Shown: positions 12,210 to 23,633 of the stretch, piece by piece
Position numbering within the stretch: position 1 is the first letter of the stretch
Layout of the letters: every line of letters begins with the position of its first letter
Source: Teratosphaeria epicoccoides
Taxonomy: Eukaryota; Ascomycota; Dothideomycetes; Mycosphaerellales; Teratosphaeriaceae
NCBI GenBank assembly: GCA_021401465.1
Contig: JADDMT010000152.1
Span: forward strand, 1-59,951
DNA: 59,951 bases
Direction of reading: 5' to 3'
Made by a program: the position numbers and the translations under genes
The notes under the pieces: model-generated
Database searches by the model: none
Told to the model about the DNA's origin: nothing
What the model saw: only the letters and a program-made list of their open reading frames with translations

Positions 12210-14099
12210 ATGTCAGGTAGTTCTTTAGCTGTCAGTTTAACACCTAGCGACGACAGTTAACCGACACTACAAGAACAAGTTGCTACTACACCTTAAATTA
12301 CTTAGTAGCTCGAATCTATTCATCTTAGCGAGATGGCTCTAGCATCTGTTGCAGGTTCGACTACTAGAAGCGGACATAGTAATAACGGCTTCAAGATAGG
12401 AAGCCTAACAGAGTTCATAGGACAACGATCTTAAGTTAAGATGTTTATCCTCTAATGCTAGTTAGCATTTAACGTAGATACAGAGCGGTTTACGACACAT
12501 CATAAACAAATGATGTACATCGTCTCTTACCTAAAGGGACTAGCGTTCAAATTCATCTAGCCTCATCTATCGGATTATCTAGACTACATCAGGAGCGTCG
12601 AAGCTAGGAAGATAACAACTAGGGAGATTCTTAACTTAGACAAGTCTTTGTTTAAGGCATTACGCGAAGCCTTTAGGCTTAGCAATAAACAACAAGAGGC
12701 CAAGAGAGCTCTCCTAGGAATCTAGCAGAAGGGTTCTGCTATTAAGTACTAGGCGGACTTTTAGACCCTCTCTGCTCAAGTCGACTAGAATGATAACGCT
12801 TTAGCCGCTTAGTTCTATTAGGGACTAAAGGAGACGGTTAAAGACGAAATTGCCTAAGGAGATCGACTAACGACATTCAAGGAAATAAGCGATCTCGCGA
12901 TTAGGATCGATAATCGCATCTAGGAACGACAGCAAGAACGACAACACGGGAATTACAGGCTAGCACAGGCTAACTATAAGGCCTAACGATTAGCGCTAAA
13001 GTAGCAAAGCAATTACTATAGTCTCTAACTAATGGAGTTAGATGCGACTAAGGGACGTCTAAAGAACAGGCCCTAAGGAAAGCCACAGAAGGGCTCTCCT
13101 ACCTAAAATGGTCTGAAGAAGCTATTTAAGAAGTCTAACCTCGAGTGCTACAACTATAGAAAGAAAGGACACTTTGCTCGCAAATGTTCTGTTAAGAAAC
13201 AGCGTCATGAACTGCAAGAGACAGAACAGGTTCGCGCGACAACTACAGCACCTAAGCAGACAGCCGCTACTACTTAAGTACTAGACTATGCCTTACTTAC
13301 TTAGACTATGTGCTATGACGACGATTGTCAGATTCAGATAAGTAACAAAGATAGTTCTAGATAGTACCCTAGCCGTAGCAAGGCATAGTCTATCTATGCG
13401 CTAAGTAGTACACCTTCTAATGTAATAGTCCTAAGACAACAGGAGCTAATAGAAGAAGAAAGTTCTGACGACAACTATGAGCTTGTCAAAGCTATCATTC
13501 CTGATTCTAAGGAAGACAAGAATACCGAGAGATAGACTATGCTGCTATATGATATTAGACTTGATATTATCCGACTTATTTAGAACTATTAGGCTTAGGC
13601 TTGCCTATAGATTAATAGAGTATAACATGTCGATTAGCTTTAGTATAATAAGCTAGCTAACAGCATGCGACGCTACCTAAGGAGACTACTAGTTATAGCT
13701 TGCCCTTACCCGCATTAGAAGATTGTCTAAGAGATTGTACCGTTCGGAGTAGAGTTCACGCCCCGAGGAAGCTACTTTACCTACGAAGGTATTAATGTTC
13801 TATAAACATTGTAACTCTAGGTTAATAGTTTGCAAACAGAGTATGCGAGAAACGCTTAGGAACAACGGGGCTAAGAGCAAGTACTACCTCTTAGCCTAAT
13901 AAGTAGTAATGCTCGTAGAAGAATAAGCCGAGACTACATAATCCCCAAATTAGTCCGCGAAGACAGCCATTCAGGAAATGACTAGGTCTACTAGAATTAG
14001 ACCTACAGACAGACTAGACAGGGCTATAACAATGTGCCGCGAGCAATTCTAGATACGCAGACAACCTCAGAGTATAGGTACACATTAACGAGATACTAG
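12210..14099 (+). pseudogene. gag of B-1
   Basis: Frame of exactly 1890 nt (ATG at 12210, TAG at 14097-14099), the same length as gag of B-5. It encodes a capsid-type Gag followed by a CCHC zinc knuckle around 13146 (C-Y-N-Y-R-K-K-G-H-F-A-R-K-C; the second Cys has become Tyr, as TGT to TAT). Gag would form the particle and bind the element RNA. About two dozen internal stops are TAG or TAA at positions that are Gln or Trp codons in other copies. The last part overlaps pol in the -1 frame. Confidence 0.8.
13973..14004 (+). promoter_or_regulatory. -1 frameshift signal, damaged copy (B-1)
   Basis: The heptamer is AGGAAAT here, two transitions from the GGGAAAC of B-4 and B-5, in the correct phase relative to gag. 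AGGTCT (13984-13989) and AGACCT (13999-14004) can pair as a six-base stem a few bases downstream. Gag and pol are offset by -1 across this point. Confidence 0.6.
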
Positions 14100-17000
14100 C
14101 CTAGGCCTTAATAGATTCAGGATGTACTAGAATCTTCATGGCGCCTAAATTCGCTAGGATAGCTAGGATATAGCTATAGGCAAAGACGACTACTTTCTCA
14201 CTACAAGCGATTAACAGAAAGCCGGTTATGTACAACTAAGGAATAGTTGACAAGGAGACTAAGACAGTACCTCTACGGATAGGACGCTACTAAGAGATGA
14301 TCTAGTTTGACATCATAGAGTCGCCTAGCTCGGATGTAGTGCTAGGGTTGCCATAGCTAAGGAACGCTAAAAACCCCTACCTTGACTAGAAGAACGAGAG
14401 GATCTTGTTCCCGGAACTCTCAAAATCGATACCTCTACCTATAGTGCATGACATACTAGGTAAGATCGAAATATGTGCTATGACTTCAAAAGAAATAGTT
14501 GCTACTATCGAGGATCTAGAACAGGAAGTACACGTCCTATAGGTTAAAGCAACATAGTCTGAAGTCAAGATCGAGTTTATAATTCCTGACAAATACAAAG
14601 AGTTTACTACTCTTTACGAGGAAGAACCCGACTAAGAGGCTCTGCTAGAACACTAGGAGTAGTATCATAAGATGCCCCTACTCCTAGGCAGAACGCTAAC
14701 GAAGCAACTAGTTTGCCTATTATTAGCGGCTAAACTAGAGATACTCCGGAAATACCTCGAAGACAACCTCTAGAAAGGCTTCATCCGTAAATCGTAGTTA
14801 CTAGCAGGATATCCGATTCTATTCGTCCTAAAGGGAGAAGATAACTAGCGACTTTATGTTAACTATTATAGATTAAACGACATCATAATAAAGAACAGCT
14901 ATCCGCTTCTACTACTTTCCGAATCGCAGGATCGCCTACAAGGAGTAGTATAGTTCTCGAAGTTCGACATACTAGGAGTGTACAATTAAATTTAGATCAA
15001 GGAAGGCGAAGAATAGAAGACTACGTTCTAAACTAGGTTTAGACACTACAAGTATATAGTTATGCTATTTAGGTTAACGAACGCCCTAGCTACATAGCAG
15101 GCATTTATTAACAATGTGCTACAAGAGTACCTTAATGTCTTCGTAGTTATATACTTAGATCATATCCTTGTCTACTCCCGAACGATCGAAGAACATAAGA
15201 CTTATGTACGTAAGGTGCTTTAGAAACTCTAGGACTACAAGCTAAAGGTTAAGCCTTAGAAGAGCAAGTTTCACAAGTAAGAAGTCTAATTCCTTAGCTA
15301 CGTAGTAGCCTAGGACATAATCAAGATAGACACTAAGAAGGTCAAAGTTATGAAGGAGTAGCCTACGCCGACTAATGTCAAGGAAGTATAGTCCTTCCTT
15401 AGGTTCGCTAACTTCTACTAAAGGTTTATTGCGAACTACTCGAGGATTACGGCACTACTAACGACCCTTACTACAAAGGATACACTATTCGTTTAGGATA
15501 ACGCCTAACGGAATGCCTTCAAGGAACTTAAGCAACAATTTACAGATTAGCTAATCTTGCTTGTATTCGACCCTAATAAGCCTATCACGGTCGAGACCGA
15601 TGCCTCTAACGTAGCGCTTAGAGCATGCTTGAGTTAATTAGGACCGAGTAGACGACTACAGCTAGTCGCCTACTACTCGAGGAAGTTGTCTAGACCCGAG
15701 CTATACTACAACGTCTATAACAAAGAACTTCTAGCTATAGTAGACGCCTATAATGCTTGGCAAGTCTACTTAGAAGGACCGAGACACTAGGTTATAGTCT
15801 ACACGGACCATGAGAACTTGTAATACTTTACTACGACGAAAGAGTTAAATCGACGACAAGTCTAATAGAGCGAAGAACTCTCTAGATTTAACTGCAAGAT
15901 TGTCTATCGCAAGGGATCCGATAACGCACGCGCTAATGCACTTAGTCGTCGGACTAACTACATGAAGGGCTTAAAGAGGGAGAAACATGCCATTCTCTAG
16001 GAGAATAGCGATAGCACGCTTAGAGTCAACTAACTCGCGGCTATGGCTATCGCATAGACTAGTGAATTCTAGGACGATCTGAAGAATGCACTCGTCTACA
16101 ATCTAACTGTAATCGCTGTCCGTAACAACATTAACGGACAGGAGAACTATGAAGACGAAGACAGAGTACTTCTCTTCTAAAGATTAGTATACATGCTAAC
16201 ATCCTTACGTTCGGAGCTACTACGCCTCTAACATGACGTTTATTAGGCAGGACACCCGGGAGTGTCTAAAATGAAGCAAATTCTCCAGTAAGAATATTAC
16301 TTCCCTAGGATAGGCAAAGTAATCGAGGACTATGTCTGTTAATGTGTAACTTGCTAATAGAGCAAGCATAACTGTTACAAACTATATAGGCTACTATAAC
16401 CGCTAAAGGTACCCTAACGGCCATAGGAATCGCTCGCTATAGACTTCATTGTTAAACTACCCTAGTCGAGAGAACCCGCCATGAATAAGTTCTTCGATGG
16501 AATCATAGTAGTAGTTAAAACTAATTCACTAAGTTCAGAAAGTTTATTCTATACCGCGAAGACTTTAAGACCGAAGATATTACACATGTCTTCATTAAGT
16601 AGGTAGTAGCATTACACGGCATGCTACGAGACCTAGTAACGGACCGAGGATCCGTGTTTACCTCTAACTTTTAGAAGGCCCTAATAAGACAATTCTAGGT
16701 CAAGCATTAACTTAGTACTTCCTTCTACCCTTAGACAGATAGGCAGACGGAACGTCTAAATCAGACGCTAGAATAGTACCTCTAATCCTATGTTAATAGG
16801 GATCAGAACAACTAGGTAGAGTTACTGCTAATAGTATAACTCGCATATAATAGTACGCTAGCAGAGTCGACAGGACTCTTGCTATTCTAGATAGCGTACG
16901 GATTAGCTATAGAAGACATTTTAGACGGCTTAACTAGTAATCTAAACCTAGTAGCACTTAGGCGGGTTAAATACCTCTACTAACTGCAAACTAAAGCACG

Positions 17001-17502
17001 ACTTAACCTGTAGTTCTATTAACAGAACATGGCATAGTACGTAAATCGTAAAAGAATTAAGGGACTAATTCTTAAGGAGGGGGACAAGGTATACCTCCTC
17101 CGCTATAATATCAAATCAGACAAGCCAAGTAAAAAACTAGACGCTATGAAACTAGGACTATTCCGGATTAAGGCTAAGAAAGGACTAGTTAATTTTGAAT
17201 TATAGCTACCTAAGCAGATAAGAATATACCCTGTGTTCTATATCTCTCTGCTAGAACTAGTAGCGCTAGACGCTACACTGCAAACAGAACCTTTACTACT
17301 TAACCCTAAGGTCGAAGAACTAGAGTACACTGTTAAGAAGATTGTCGACACTCGCTAGGTAGATAGACAGCGAGAGTACTTAGTAAAATGGGAAGGATAC
17401 GGTAGTACTAAGAATACCTAGGAACCCCTAGAATACCTACAAAACTGTTAGTAAAAGATACAGAGTTTTAAGCGGAAAACGAACCTAAGAAGAACCTCAT
17501 AA
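13980..17502 (+). pseudogene. pol of B-1 (protease, RT, RNase H, integrase, chromodomain)
   Basis: Protease with the active site I-D-S-G-C-T-R near 14111-14131, in the -1 frame relative to gag. Then the reverse transcriptase (catalytic box Y-L-D-H at 15152-15163 instead of the Y-L-D-D seen in B-2, B-3 and B-5) and RNase H ending near a D-A-L-S-R-type motif at 15940. Integrase (zinc-binding region near 16250-16360, catalytic core after it) follows, then a C-terminal chromodomain with E-Y-L-V-K-W-E-G-Y near 17370-17400. The frame changes once between RT and chromodomain, so an indel is present as well as RIP stops. Stop at 17500-17502. Confidence 0.82.
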
Positions 17503-18117
17503 ACTACAACTAGGCCCCTGCGGGACGCTATCGACAGGCTCGGCTACCATACTATCTAGGAAACCCTAATACGATGCGTCGGCAAAACCGTCTATTATGC
17601 TCTATGTCATAGAACTAAGCGCAAGACCCGCTAAAGGATCTAGGTCAAGGAGGAGTTTAGTCTACTAAAGAGCCTGCTCTTTAGCCTTGTCCTCCCTAAT
17701 CTCACGCTCCTTAAGAGCACGACTATCCTCGACCTCATAGTTGACCGCATCTAACTGTTTCTGAAGACATATCTCCTTTGCATGCGCCTCTATTATCTTC
17801 TACGAAGCCTCTATAAGGGCAGCCTTTACACAATCGAGATCGGTAATTAGTCTTTTCCGCTAATCGCCTAACCTTTTCTATTCGACCTCTATTACCTTTG
17901 CGTCGTAACTCTAACAGTTGCTAAAGTAATAGTGCGAACATTTTCCTAAGGAAATATGCACTTAACAAACGAGCTTTAGCTCTTAACACTAAGTACAAGA
18001 CTTTATGCTTTCCTTGCCTTAACGATAGATTCGATTCGCGCGGCGTTTGCGTTTCTGCGTTAAAGGGGCGTTAGTGTTAAGAATGACATAAGGTAGCAAC
18101 GTAGAAAGAGAAGACAT
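17497..18117 (-). pseudogene. Opposite-strand Cys6 coiled-coil gene of family B (B-1 copy)
   Basis: Frame of 621 nt against pol, ATG at the complement of 18117-18115, stop TGA at 17499-17497, identical in length to the B-5 copy. The predicted protein starts M-S-S-L-S-T, then has a basic K-R-K-R-R segment. A cysteine cluster follows, in which the fifth Cys is Tyr in this copy, and then a long Glu/Lys/Arg/Leu-rich helix of coiled-coil type. Stops are TAG or TAA only. Its stop overlaps the pol stop tail to tail in the hexamer TCATAA. Function unknown; DNA binding is inferred from the Zn2Cys6-like layout. Confidence 0.75.
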
Positions 18118-18196
18118 TACTACGTAAAGGGAGTAGTAAGAGAAACCCCGCACTAATAAGGTAGCTTAGGGATAAGCTAGGCTAAGAGGGAGATAG

Positions 18197-18615
18197 TGTC
18201 ATAAGCGTCATAGAATTAGGGCACTATAGCCTAAGTCACAACACATGCATAGAGGAAGGATCTATCACGTAAGGACAGACACCTAGATCTATAGGGTTAG
18301 CCTACAGATCTATAGGCCTACATAGAAGAAAGGATCTGTCATGTAAGGATAGATACCTAGATCTATAGGGTTAGTCTACAGATCTACAGACATAGGTCTA
18401 AAGGGTCTGTCGACAGATCTAACAGAGCTACTATACCTCTCTAGTATATAGGGATGGCTCTAGGCTAGGCAGTTAGGAGCTTCGTGCTTAATTCTTCTAG
18501 TTACCTTACTAGGTACAGTTAGTTACAAGGTTAATTGCTATTGTCGATATTCTTCACTACTCTTCGAGTCTAACACCTGATCCCCTTCCTGCTATCGGCA
18601 TCTACCCTTATGACA
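18197..18615 (+). repeat. Family B 3' LTR (B-1)
   Basis: 419-bp LTR from TGTCATAAG to TTATGACA, directly after a purine tract AAGAGGGAGATAG. It contains two AGATCTRTAG..CTACAGATCT hairpin units, the TATATA box and the AGCTTCGTGCTTAA motif. Confidence 0.88.
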
Positions 18616-18820
18616 TAATACGGTTTGAGAATACAAGCGAAGGTAGAGACTATAGCCTAATGCTTAGTTAGTAGACACGTATTAGAACTCGATCTACAAA
18701 GTAAAAACGCGAGCAGTTTAGCACTTTAAAGACGAGAATCCTAGCATGTCTACACAAGATCTTGCGTACTAGCTCCCGCGAGTTAAGCATGCGGCAGAGC
18801 AGAAATTGTAAGTCTATCTT
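18616..18820 (+). other. Short stretch without a recognised gene
   Basis: 205 bp between the B-1 LTR and a block of GCATGTCTATA repeats. One plus-strand frame reads as a plausible peptide around 18710-18800 but is too short to assign. Confidence 0.3.
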
Positions 18821-18872
18821 TGTGTCTATAGCATGTCTATAGCATGTCTACGGCATGTCTATAGTAGCTAAC
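18821..18872 (+). repeat. GCATGTCTATA repeats
   Basis: TGTGTCTATAG followed by three near-identical GCATGTCTAYR units. The same motif occurs inverted at 20931-21038 and again in forward orientation inside the 59-bp units at 22724-22841, so it marks the borders of the segments between them. Confidence 0.6.
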
Positions 18873-18911
18873 GTACTTTAGTTAGGCTAATAATAGCATG
18901 TTACTACTCCT

Positions 18912-19975
18912 AGAGTACGATGAAGATAGTGAAGAGCAAGAGACTACAGGCAATAATGATACTAGCGATGATTAGGCCACGAGAGATTTTAAAAGCCAAG
19001 CATTTTGTCTTTAGGTTATTACTCTTTAGAACGGCCGAACCTATTGTCAAGATGATGCATATTACGTTAAATGCGCCTAGGTTACTATCATACGGCGTCT
19101 AGATAACATGGAGCCGTATTAAGAAGATCAATTCTAGAAGTAGGAGATCGAGGATCATAATATAACTAATGCAGAAACAGAGAAGAGAGTATATAGATCA
19201 TTCTAGCTAGCAGAGTAAAAGGCAGTAGTTAGGGTTTCTTTAGACTTCTAGAGATCTGCTACGTTCTACCTACGTACAAAGCTTGATTACTTGCATAAGT
19301 AGGATGACAGGCTAGAAGAGTAGCCCTTATTCGAGTGCAATCTGCTAACGAAGACAGAGATCAAGGTACGTTTCATGTCTGGCGTACTATTAGTAAGTGC
19401 TAACTTTCACAAAATAGCGCCTCCTTAAGTAGGTTAAAGCTAGTAAGCCTATACGCATATACTATCTTATTAGCGCCCTAGAGCGGGCTATGATGCAGGG
19501 CTTCTTGATGTAGGACAAGCAGTTCTTTTAGAACGTGTTTCTCTAACTAGAACGTAATCTTAAGACTAAGAGGAAGATCCCTAGACAATACGAGTTCCTA
19601 GGGCCTACTTCTCTCTACCTGCCGAGCGCTAATACGACCGACTACTAGATTAGACATGGCTTCTTAGAGGCACGACCGACAGAGTTGTAGCAGGCAGAAG
19701 GATATCGTTACTAGATTGCGGTTACAAGCAAGCTGTTTTAGCAGTAGTACGCTAGTGCTGTTTAGTACGACAGCTGCGAGGCTTTCTAGGCAGTAAATGA
19801 TAGTTTAATCTAGAGATTGCGACTAGCTAGCCTTGTGTTTAGTGTAGAACCGAGGCGTTCTAAGGCCTAGAGAAGAATAAGCGTTTTTACAGAAGGGCAT
19901 CGATTAGAGCATAGGACTAGAAAGGGATGTCCGCTACAGGGGTAGCTAGATATAGCGAGAAAGCGCTACGCATTA
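18912..19975 (+). pseudogene. Unidentified two-exon gene relic
   Basis: Plus-strand coding-like frame with TAG/TAA stops at Gln and Trp positions. Exon 1 runs from about 18912 to 19365. The intron 19366-19417 has GTACGT donor, GCTAAC branch and TAG acceptor, and the frame continues from 19418. Exon 1 starts acidic (runs of Glu and Asp). Exon 2 is rich in Leu, Gln, Phe and Arg and helical in character. I do not recognise the family. It lies upstream of the hAT relic between two inverted GCATGTCTATA blocks and may belong to the same element. The start is approximate. Confidence 0.45.
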
Positions 19976-20559
19976 ACGCTACGCCTACTAGGGCATTGAT
20001 TTGACTAGCTTCTTGATAGAGCTCATTTCACAAGGGCCGCACTAAGCGGGCCTCGCTTCGAGTTAGCGTTGAATTAAAACTAGCTTTAACTATAATTTCG
20101 GTCTAAAGCTAGCCTCTTAAGCGTAATAGAGCGTATAACGACGAAAAACTATCTATCTGTAAACAGTCAGATATCTGCGTCTATCTGTTGTTTGTTTACT
20201 TTCCTACTAACGCGTTAGAAGTAGCGATGCCTATTCTTACTATACTAATACATAGAACACTATAGTCCTAAGTCGACACAGACCGCCAAGCTAACAGCTA
20301 GAGCCTATTACGCCGATTAACTCGTTTGAGTGCATGACAGAGTGTAGTAAGACAGTCGCTATTACTTGACCTCTAACGTAATACCTAACTGTAACCCTTA
20401 GACTCGCCTACTCTCTACTCTGCTACTCGTTCCTAACAGGCGACTTTTCTCTTTAGCTAAAGGTTAGCATTTAGCTAGCAGCCTAGTAGCAGCGTTCCTT
20501 CGTTACCGCTATTCTGACCTTAGCATCTCTAGACCTGTCATTTTAAGGAGCGCGGCGAC
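19976..20559 (+). other. No recognisable gene
   Basis: About 580 bp of RIP-mutated sequence between the two-exon relic and the hAT relic. Neither strand gives a convincing frame. It may hold the 5' flank or an intron of the hAT gene. Confidence 0.4.
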
Positions 20560-22728
20560 TGCTACCTCTACGACCCTAAGTACTACTAAGATTTTGTCTA
20601 ATAGGTTACATTAACATGGTAGCAGCTAACTAGTAGGTTTAAGAAGAGAATGCAAGGGAAGACAAGGCTGCTAATCTAATAGGGCGAGGCTAGCAAGTCA
20701 TCGAACGCGTAGGTAATATACGATAAGGGCGCTCTTAAATCTACTAGAGAGCCTCGAGCTATATGTAGGATCTGCGACAAAGCTCTTAACTATCTAACTA
20801 TCTCGATAGGGACGTCACCTCTTCTGACATACCCTATTTCTCAGAAGTGTCAAGAGGCGCGGCAAGCGCGTACATAGTAGTCAGACGCGTTAGTAGGTAC
20901 TACGACGTAATCTAACGTAGGTGCACTACTATAGACATGCTGTAGACATGCTGTAGACATGCTGTAGACATGCTGTAGACATGCTGTAGACATGCTATAG
21001 ACATGCTATAGACATACTATAGACATGCTATAGACACATTAGATTATTGAAGATTTCTATAGAAACGCCGCAGAATAGACGACAGTACTACAGCATAGTT
21101 CATAGCAGCTAATTTCCTAGCAATAATGACAAAGTGTATTGTTTTGCAGGGCCTACCTCTTACCTTCTTCTAGGAAGAGGATGTGTAGAACACTTACTAA
21201 TACTACTTCTCGAAGCCTGAGTTTCGAGCTGCATCAACTTAGCGGCAGCGCATACTACTTACAGATGCCTCTATGCAGGAGAAGCTTCTTTCTAAACTTG
21301 CAGGTAACCTTAAAGTCGCTCTCGTAGCTAACGCGTAGTAGGCGCCATATAGTAAAGCATGCTTCCTTGCTATTAAAGCATATTATATTGACAATAACTA
21401 GTCCTTCTATGAAGAGCTACTTGATTTCCATTCGATTAAGGGCTCTTACACTAGTGCCAACTTTGCGAGGATAATAGAAAATAACATTACTTACTACAAA
21501 CTCTAACGCTAGCTTATAACGATTACTACTAACAACGCTAGCAACAATAAAACGATAGTCAAGGCTATGAATGACGCTATCGACGCCATTTAGAAAGAAA
21601 ATGCCCTACAGGAAGTTATAGACCTTGAAGCTTCAGATAGTGATATTAAAGACCTAGAGCTAGTAAAGGTTCTATGCCTCTTACATACTATATAGCTTAC
21701 TACGGGTAAGCTCTTTAAGGTGTTAAGGGCTAATGCAACTAACGAGGATTTAGTTAGGATCTAGGACGAGAAGGAGGCTTAGACTAATCTTAAATTGCTT
21801 GAAGCTACGTCGAAAGCTTCAGATGGTAGCTAAGGGGAATATGCGCTACTATATCTAATTGCAAAGGTCTGTTAATGCTACTAGTACCTTGCATACGACT
21901 ACAAGCTAACCTATGTAAATATTTTAGATCCGACACACAACGATTAATATCAACGTAAGCGGGACGCGTAAGGAAGCCTTTAATAGTATCTAAGATGCCT
22001 TTACAAAGCAAGGGACCGTTAATAGCGAGAGTATACTATAGGGCAAGCCTCTCCGAGCATAACAAGATGTGAAGACCTAATAGGATTCGACTATAATCAT
22101 GCTTGTCTAATATCAAAAGCTCCGCCCTACTATCGAGAAGTACATCGATAGCTAAGATCTGAAGTAGCTAGCGCTTAATCCATGGGAGTAGAAGGTACTA
22201 GATTATGTGATTAACCTTACACGTCTGTTTACGCTTACGACTACAATCATTAGGCAGACGTAAGGTATTATACTACATTTTACACTTGCCTTTTACAACA
22301 TGCTATTCGAGCTTATTAAGAAGGCTAAGAGCAAGCTTCGGAAAAAGATAGCGCTATAGCAAAAGGTACTCCTCAAAGCGCTTGACGAGGCTTAGGATTA
22401 ACTTAACAAGTACTACAGAGACACTAGTTACTCGCATAGGGATCTTTATGCGATAGTAGTCCTTCTAAACCTAAGGATGAAAGATGCTTACTAGAAGACA
22501 TAAGAGTTTAGTAGCGATCTAGAGTACGTTAAGCATGCTTAGAAATTACTTGAGACACTATGGTAAAAGCGATACTAGGACAGGGCCGAGTTGTCTTCTA
22601 CTACCCGCCCCTAGCCGTAGAAGAGGCTGTCTAGCAACTTTACGCTTATAGGCTTCCTTCTACATGAAGACTAAGCATAGCTAGTTAGTGTTAGTAGAAA
22701 TGAGTTCGAGAGGTACAAAAACGCAGGT
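20560..22728 (+). pseudogene. hAT-superfamily transposase relic
   Basis: A BED-like zinc finger (C-R-I-C at 20764-20775, a later Cys at about 20850, the first His apparently now Tyr) is followed by the hAT catalytic region. Hallmarks are S-F-Y-E-E-L-L-D-F, I-K-G-S-Y-T-S-A-N and T-N-N-A-S-N-N around 21400-21550, and D-P-T-H-N-D at 21927. The C-terminal dimerisation domain ends at N-E-F-E-R-Y (22699-22716). The frame shifts once near 22050 and also differs across the tandem repeat at 20931-21038. Stops are mostly TAG and TAA. It would cut and paste a hAT element with 8-bp target duplications; clear terminal repeats were not found. Confidence 0.78.
20931..21038 (+). repeat. 11-bp tandem repeat (ATAGACATGCT / GTAGACATGCT)
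   Basis: Nine uninterrupted 11-bp units (99 bp) followed by a partial ATAGACACA. Units differ only by A/G at position 1 and one G-to-A, so the array is either young or homogenised. The hAT coding signal resumes directly to the right. The motif is the reverse complement of the blocks at 18821 and 22732. Confidence 0.9.
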
Positions 22729-22841
22729 TTGTCTATAGCATGTCTACATTAGCTTGTATAGTGTCATCTTACTAACCTTAAACAGGTTTGTCTACAGCAT
22801 GTCTACGTTAAGTTACATGATGTCATCTTACTAACCTTAAA
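22724..22841 (+). repeat. Two tandem 59-bp units
   Basis: Units 22724-22782 and 22783-22841, each starting CAGGTTTGTCTA and ending CTTACTAACCTTAAA. A third start (CAGATCTT) follows. They abut the end of the hAT coding relic and carry the AGCATGTCTA motif. Confidence 0.85.
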
Positions 22842-23053
22842 CAGATCTTAGCTTAGAGCTTAGTTAATTTAGTGACAAGATCTGTATAGTATAGAGACAC
22901 CTTGCTTACTAGTTCCCTACTCTAGCCCGCCTTGCGCGCAATTTTCTATGTATACTTGTAGCAGCTGTTAGCGTAAAGCGGACTTTTAGTATTACCCGCC
23001 ATGCGGCGCGATATAATCGCAATTATAGTCTATTAGTGTTTTCTGCAATTATA

Positions 23054-23368
23054 ATGATTCGCTATTAGGTACGAGCTAAGAAGACTAATGCTAAGCTAGA
23101 GGCTTAGCTACGTATTAAGGGAGATCTTACGTTTACATTAGATACAGAGATAGATCCGGACATACAGCTCTATAACTATAAGGTCATAATAGAGGAGATG
23201 AAGTAGATGATATCTTACGAAGGTATTAGCGATAGCGAAGAGCAAGAGGAACATGATCACTTTAGTCATCCGAGGCGGCCGAGAGGTCCTGCTCTATCAC
23301 GACAGAAGGATATATATGTAGTAGTATAGACACGAAATTCAAGTACCTTATTAATGTTGCTAAGCTGA
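23054..23368 (+). pseudogene. Small unidentified gene relic
   Basis: ATG at 23054 opens a frame of about 104 codons, TGA at 23366-23368. The internal TAG codons resemble former Gln or Trp codons. The predicted product is basic at the start, contains an acidic S-D-S-E-E-Q-E-E segment and an R-R-P-R-G-P basic patch. No family recognised. It follows the hAT relic and may be part of the same mosaic. Confidence 0.35.
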
Positions 23369-23372
23369 AGTT

Positions 23373-23633
23373 TTTATCTTTTATCTTCTATTATCTTTGA
23401 TTATCTAGAAATATCTAGCTTATCTTACATTATCTACTATTCGCTAGATATATCCAGATTCTCTACTCTATCTTCTTATATCTACCTTTTATCTTTATTA
23501 TCTAGTTCTATCTATATTATCTTTTAGATAGATCTTATAGACTATCTTCTAAGAAATACTTAAGGAACAGAGAATAGATATATCTTTTCTACTATCTATC
23601 TAAGAAAATATATCTATATCTACGAGACGTCTA
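23373..23633. other. TATCT/AGATA-rich low-complexity tract
   Basis: About 260 bp dominated by TATCT and its variants, switching near 23525 from mostly TATCT to mixed AGATA/TATCT. It is much more AT-rich than its surroundings and adjoins the truncated end of B-3. No coding content seen. Confidence 0.7.

Larger units (their letters stand above)
11798..18615 (+). mobile_element. Family B chromovirus B-1 (plus strand)
   Basis: Full set of parts: variant 5' LTR (to 12150), gag 12210-14099, pol to 17502, opposite-strand gene 18117-17497, polypurine tract and 3' LTR 18197-18615. The internal region (12151-18196, 6046 bp) matches that of B-5 (6040 bp). The LTRs differ in length and 5' sequence, and no target duplication is visible, so the left LTR was either truncated or exchanged. 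Heavily RIP-mutated. Confidence 0.85.

Noticed and set aside
20931..21038. CRISPR-like array
   Set aside because: Units are contiguous 11-mers with no spacers, in a eukaryotic transposon context.
18821..21038. A self-contained DNA transposon bounded by TGTGTCTATAG / CTATAGACACA
   Set aside because: The ends are inverted and share at least 22 bp, but the flanks (TCTATCTT and TTAGATTA) show no target duplication and the hAT coding relic spans the right end. Kept only as a repeat observation.
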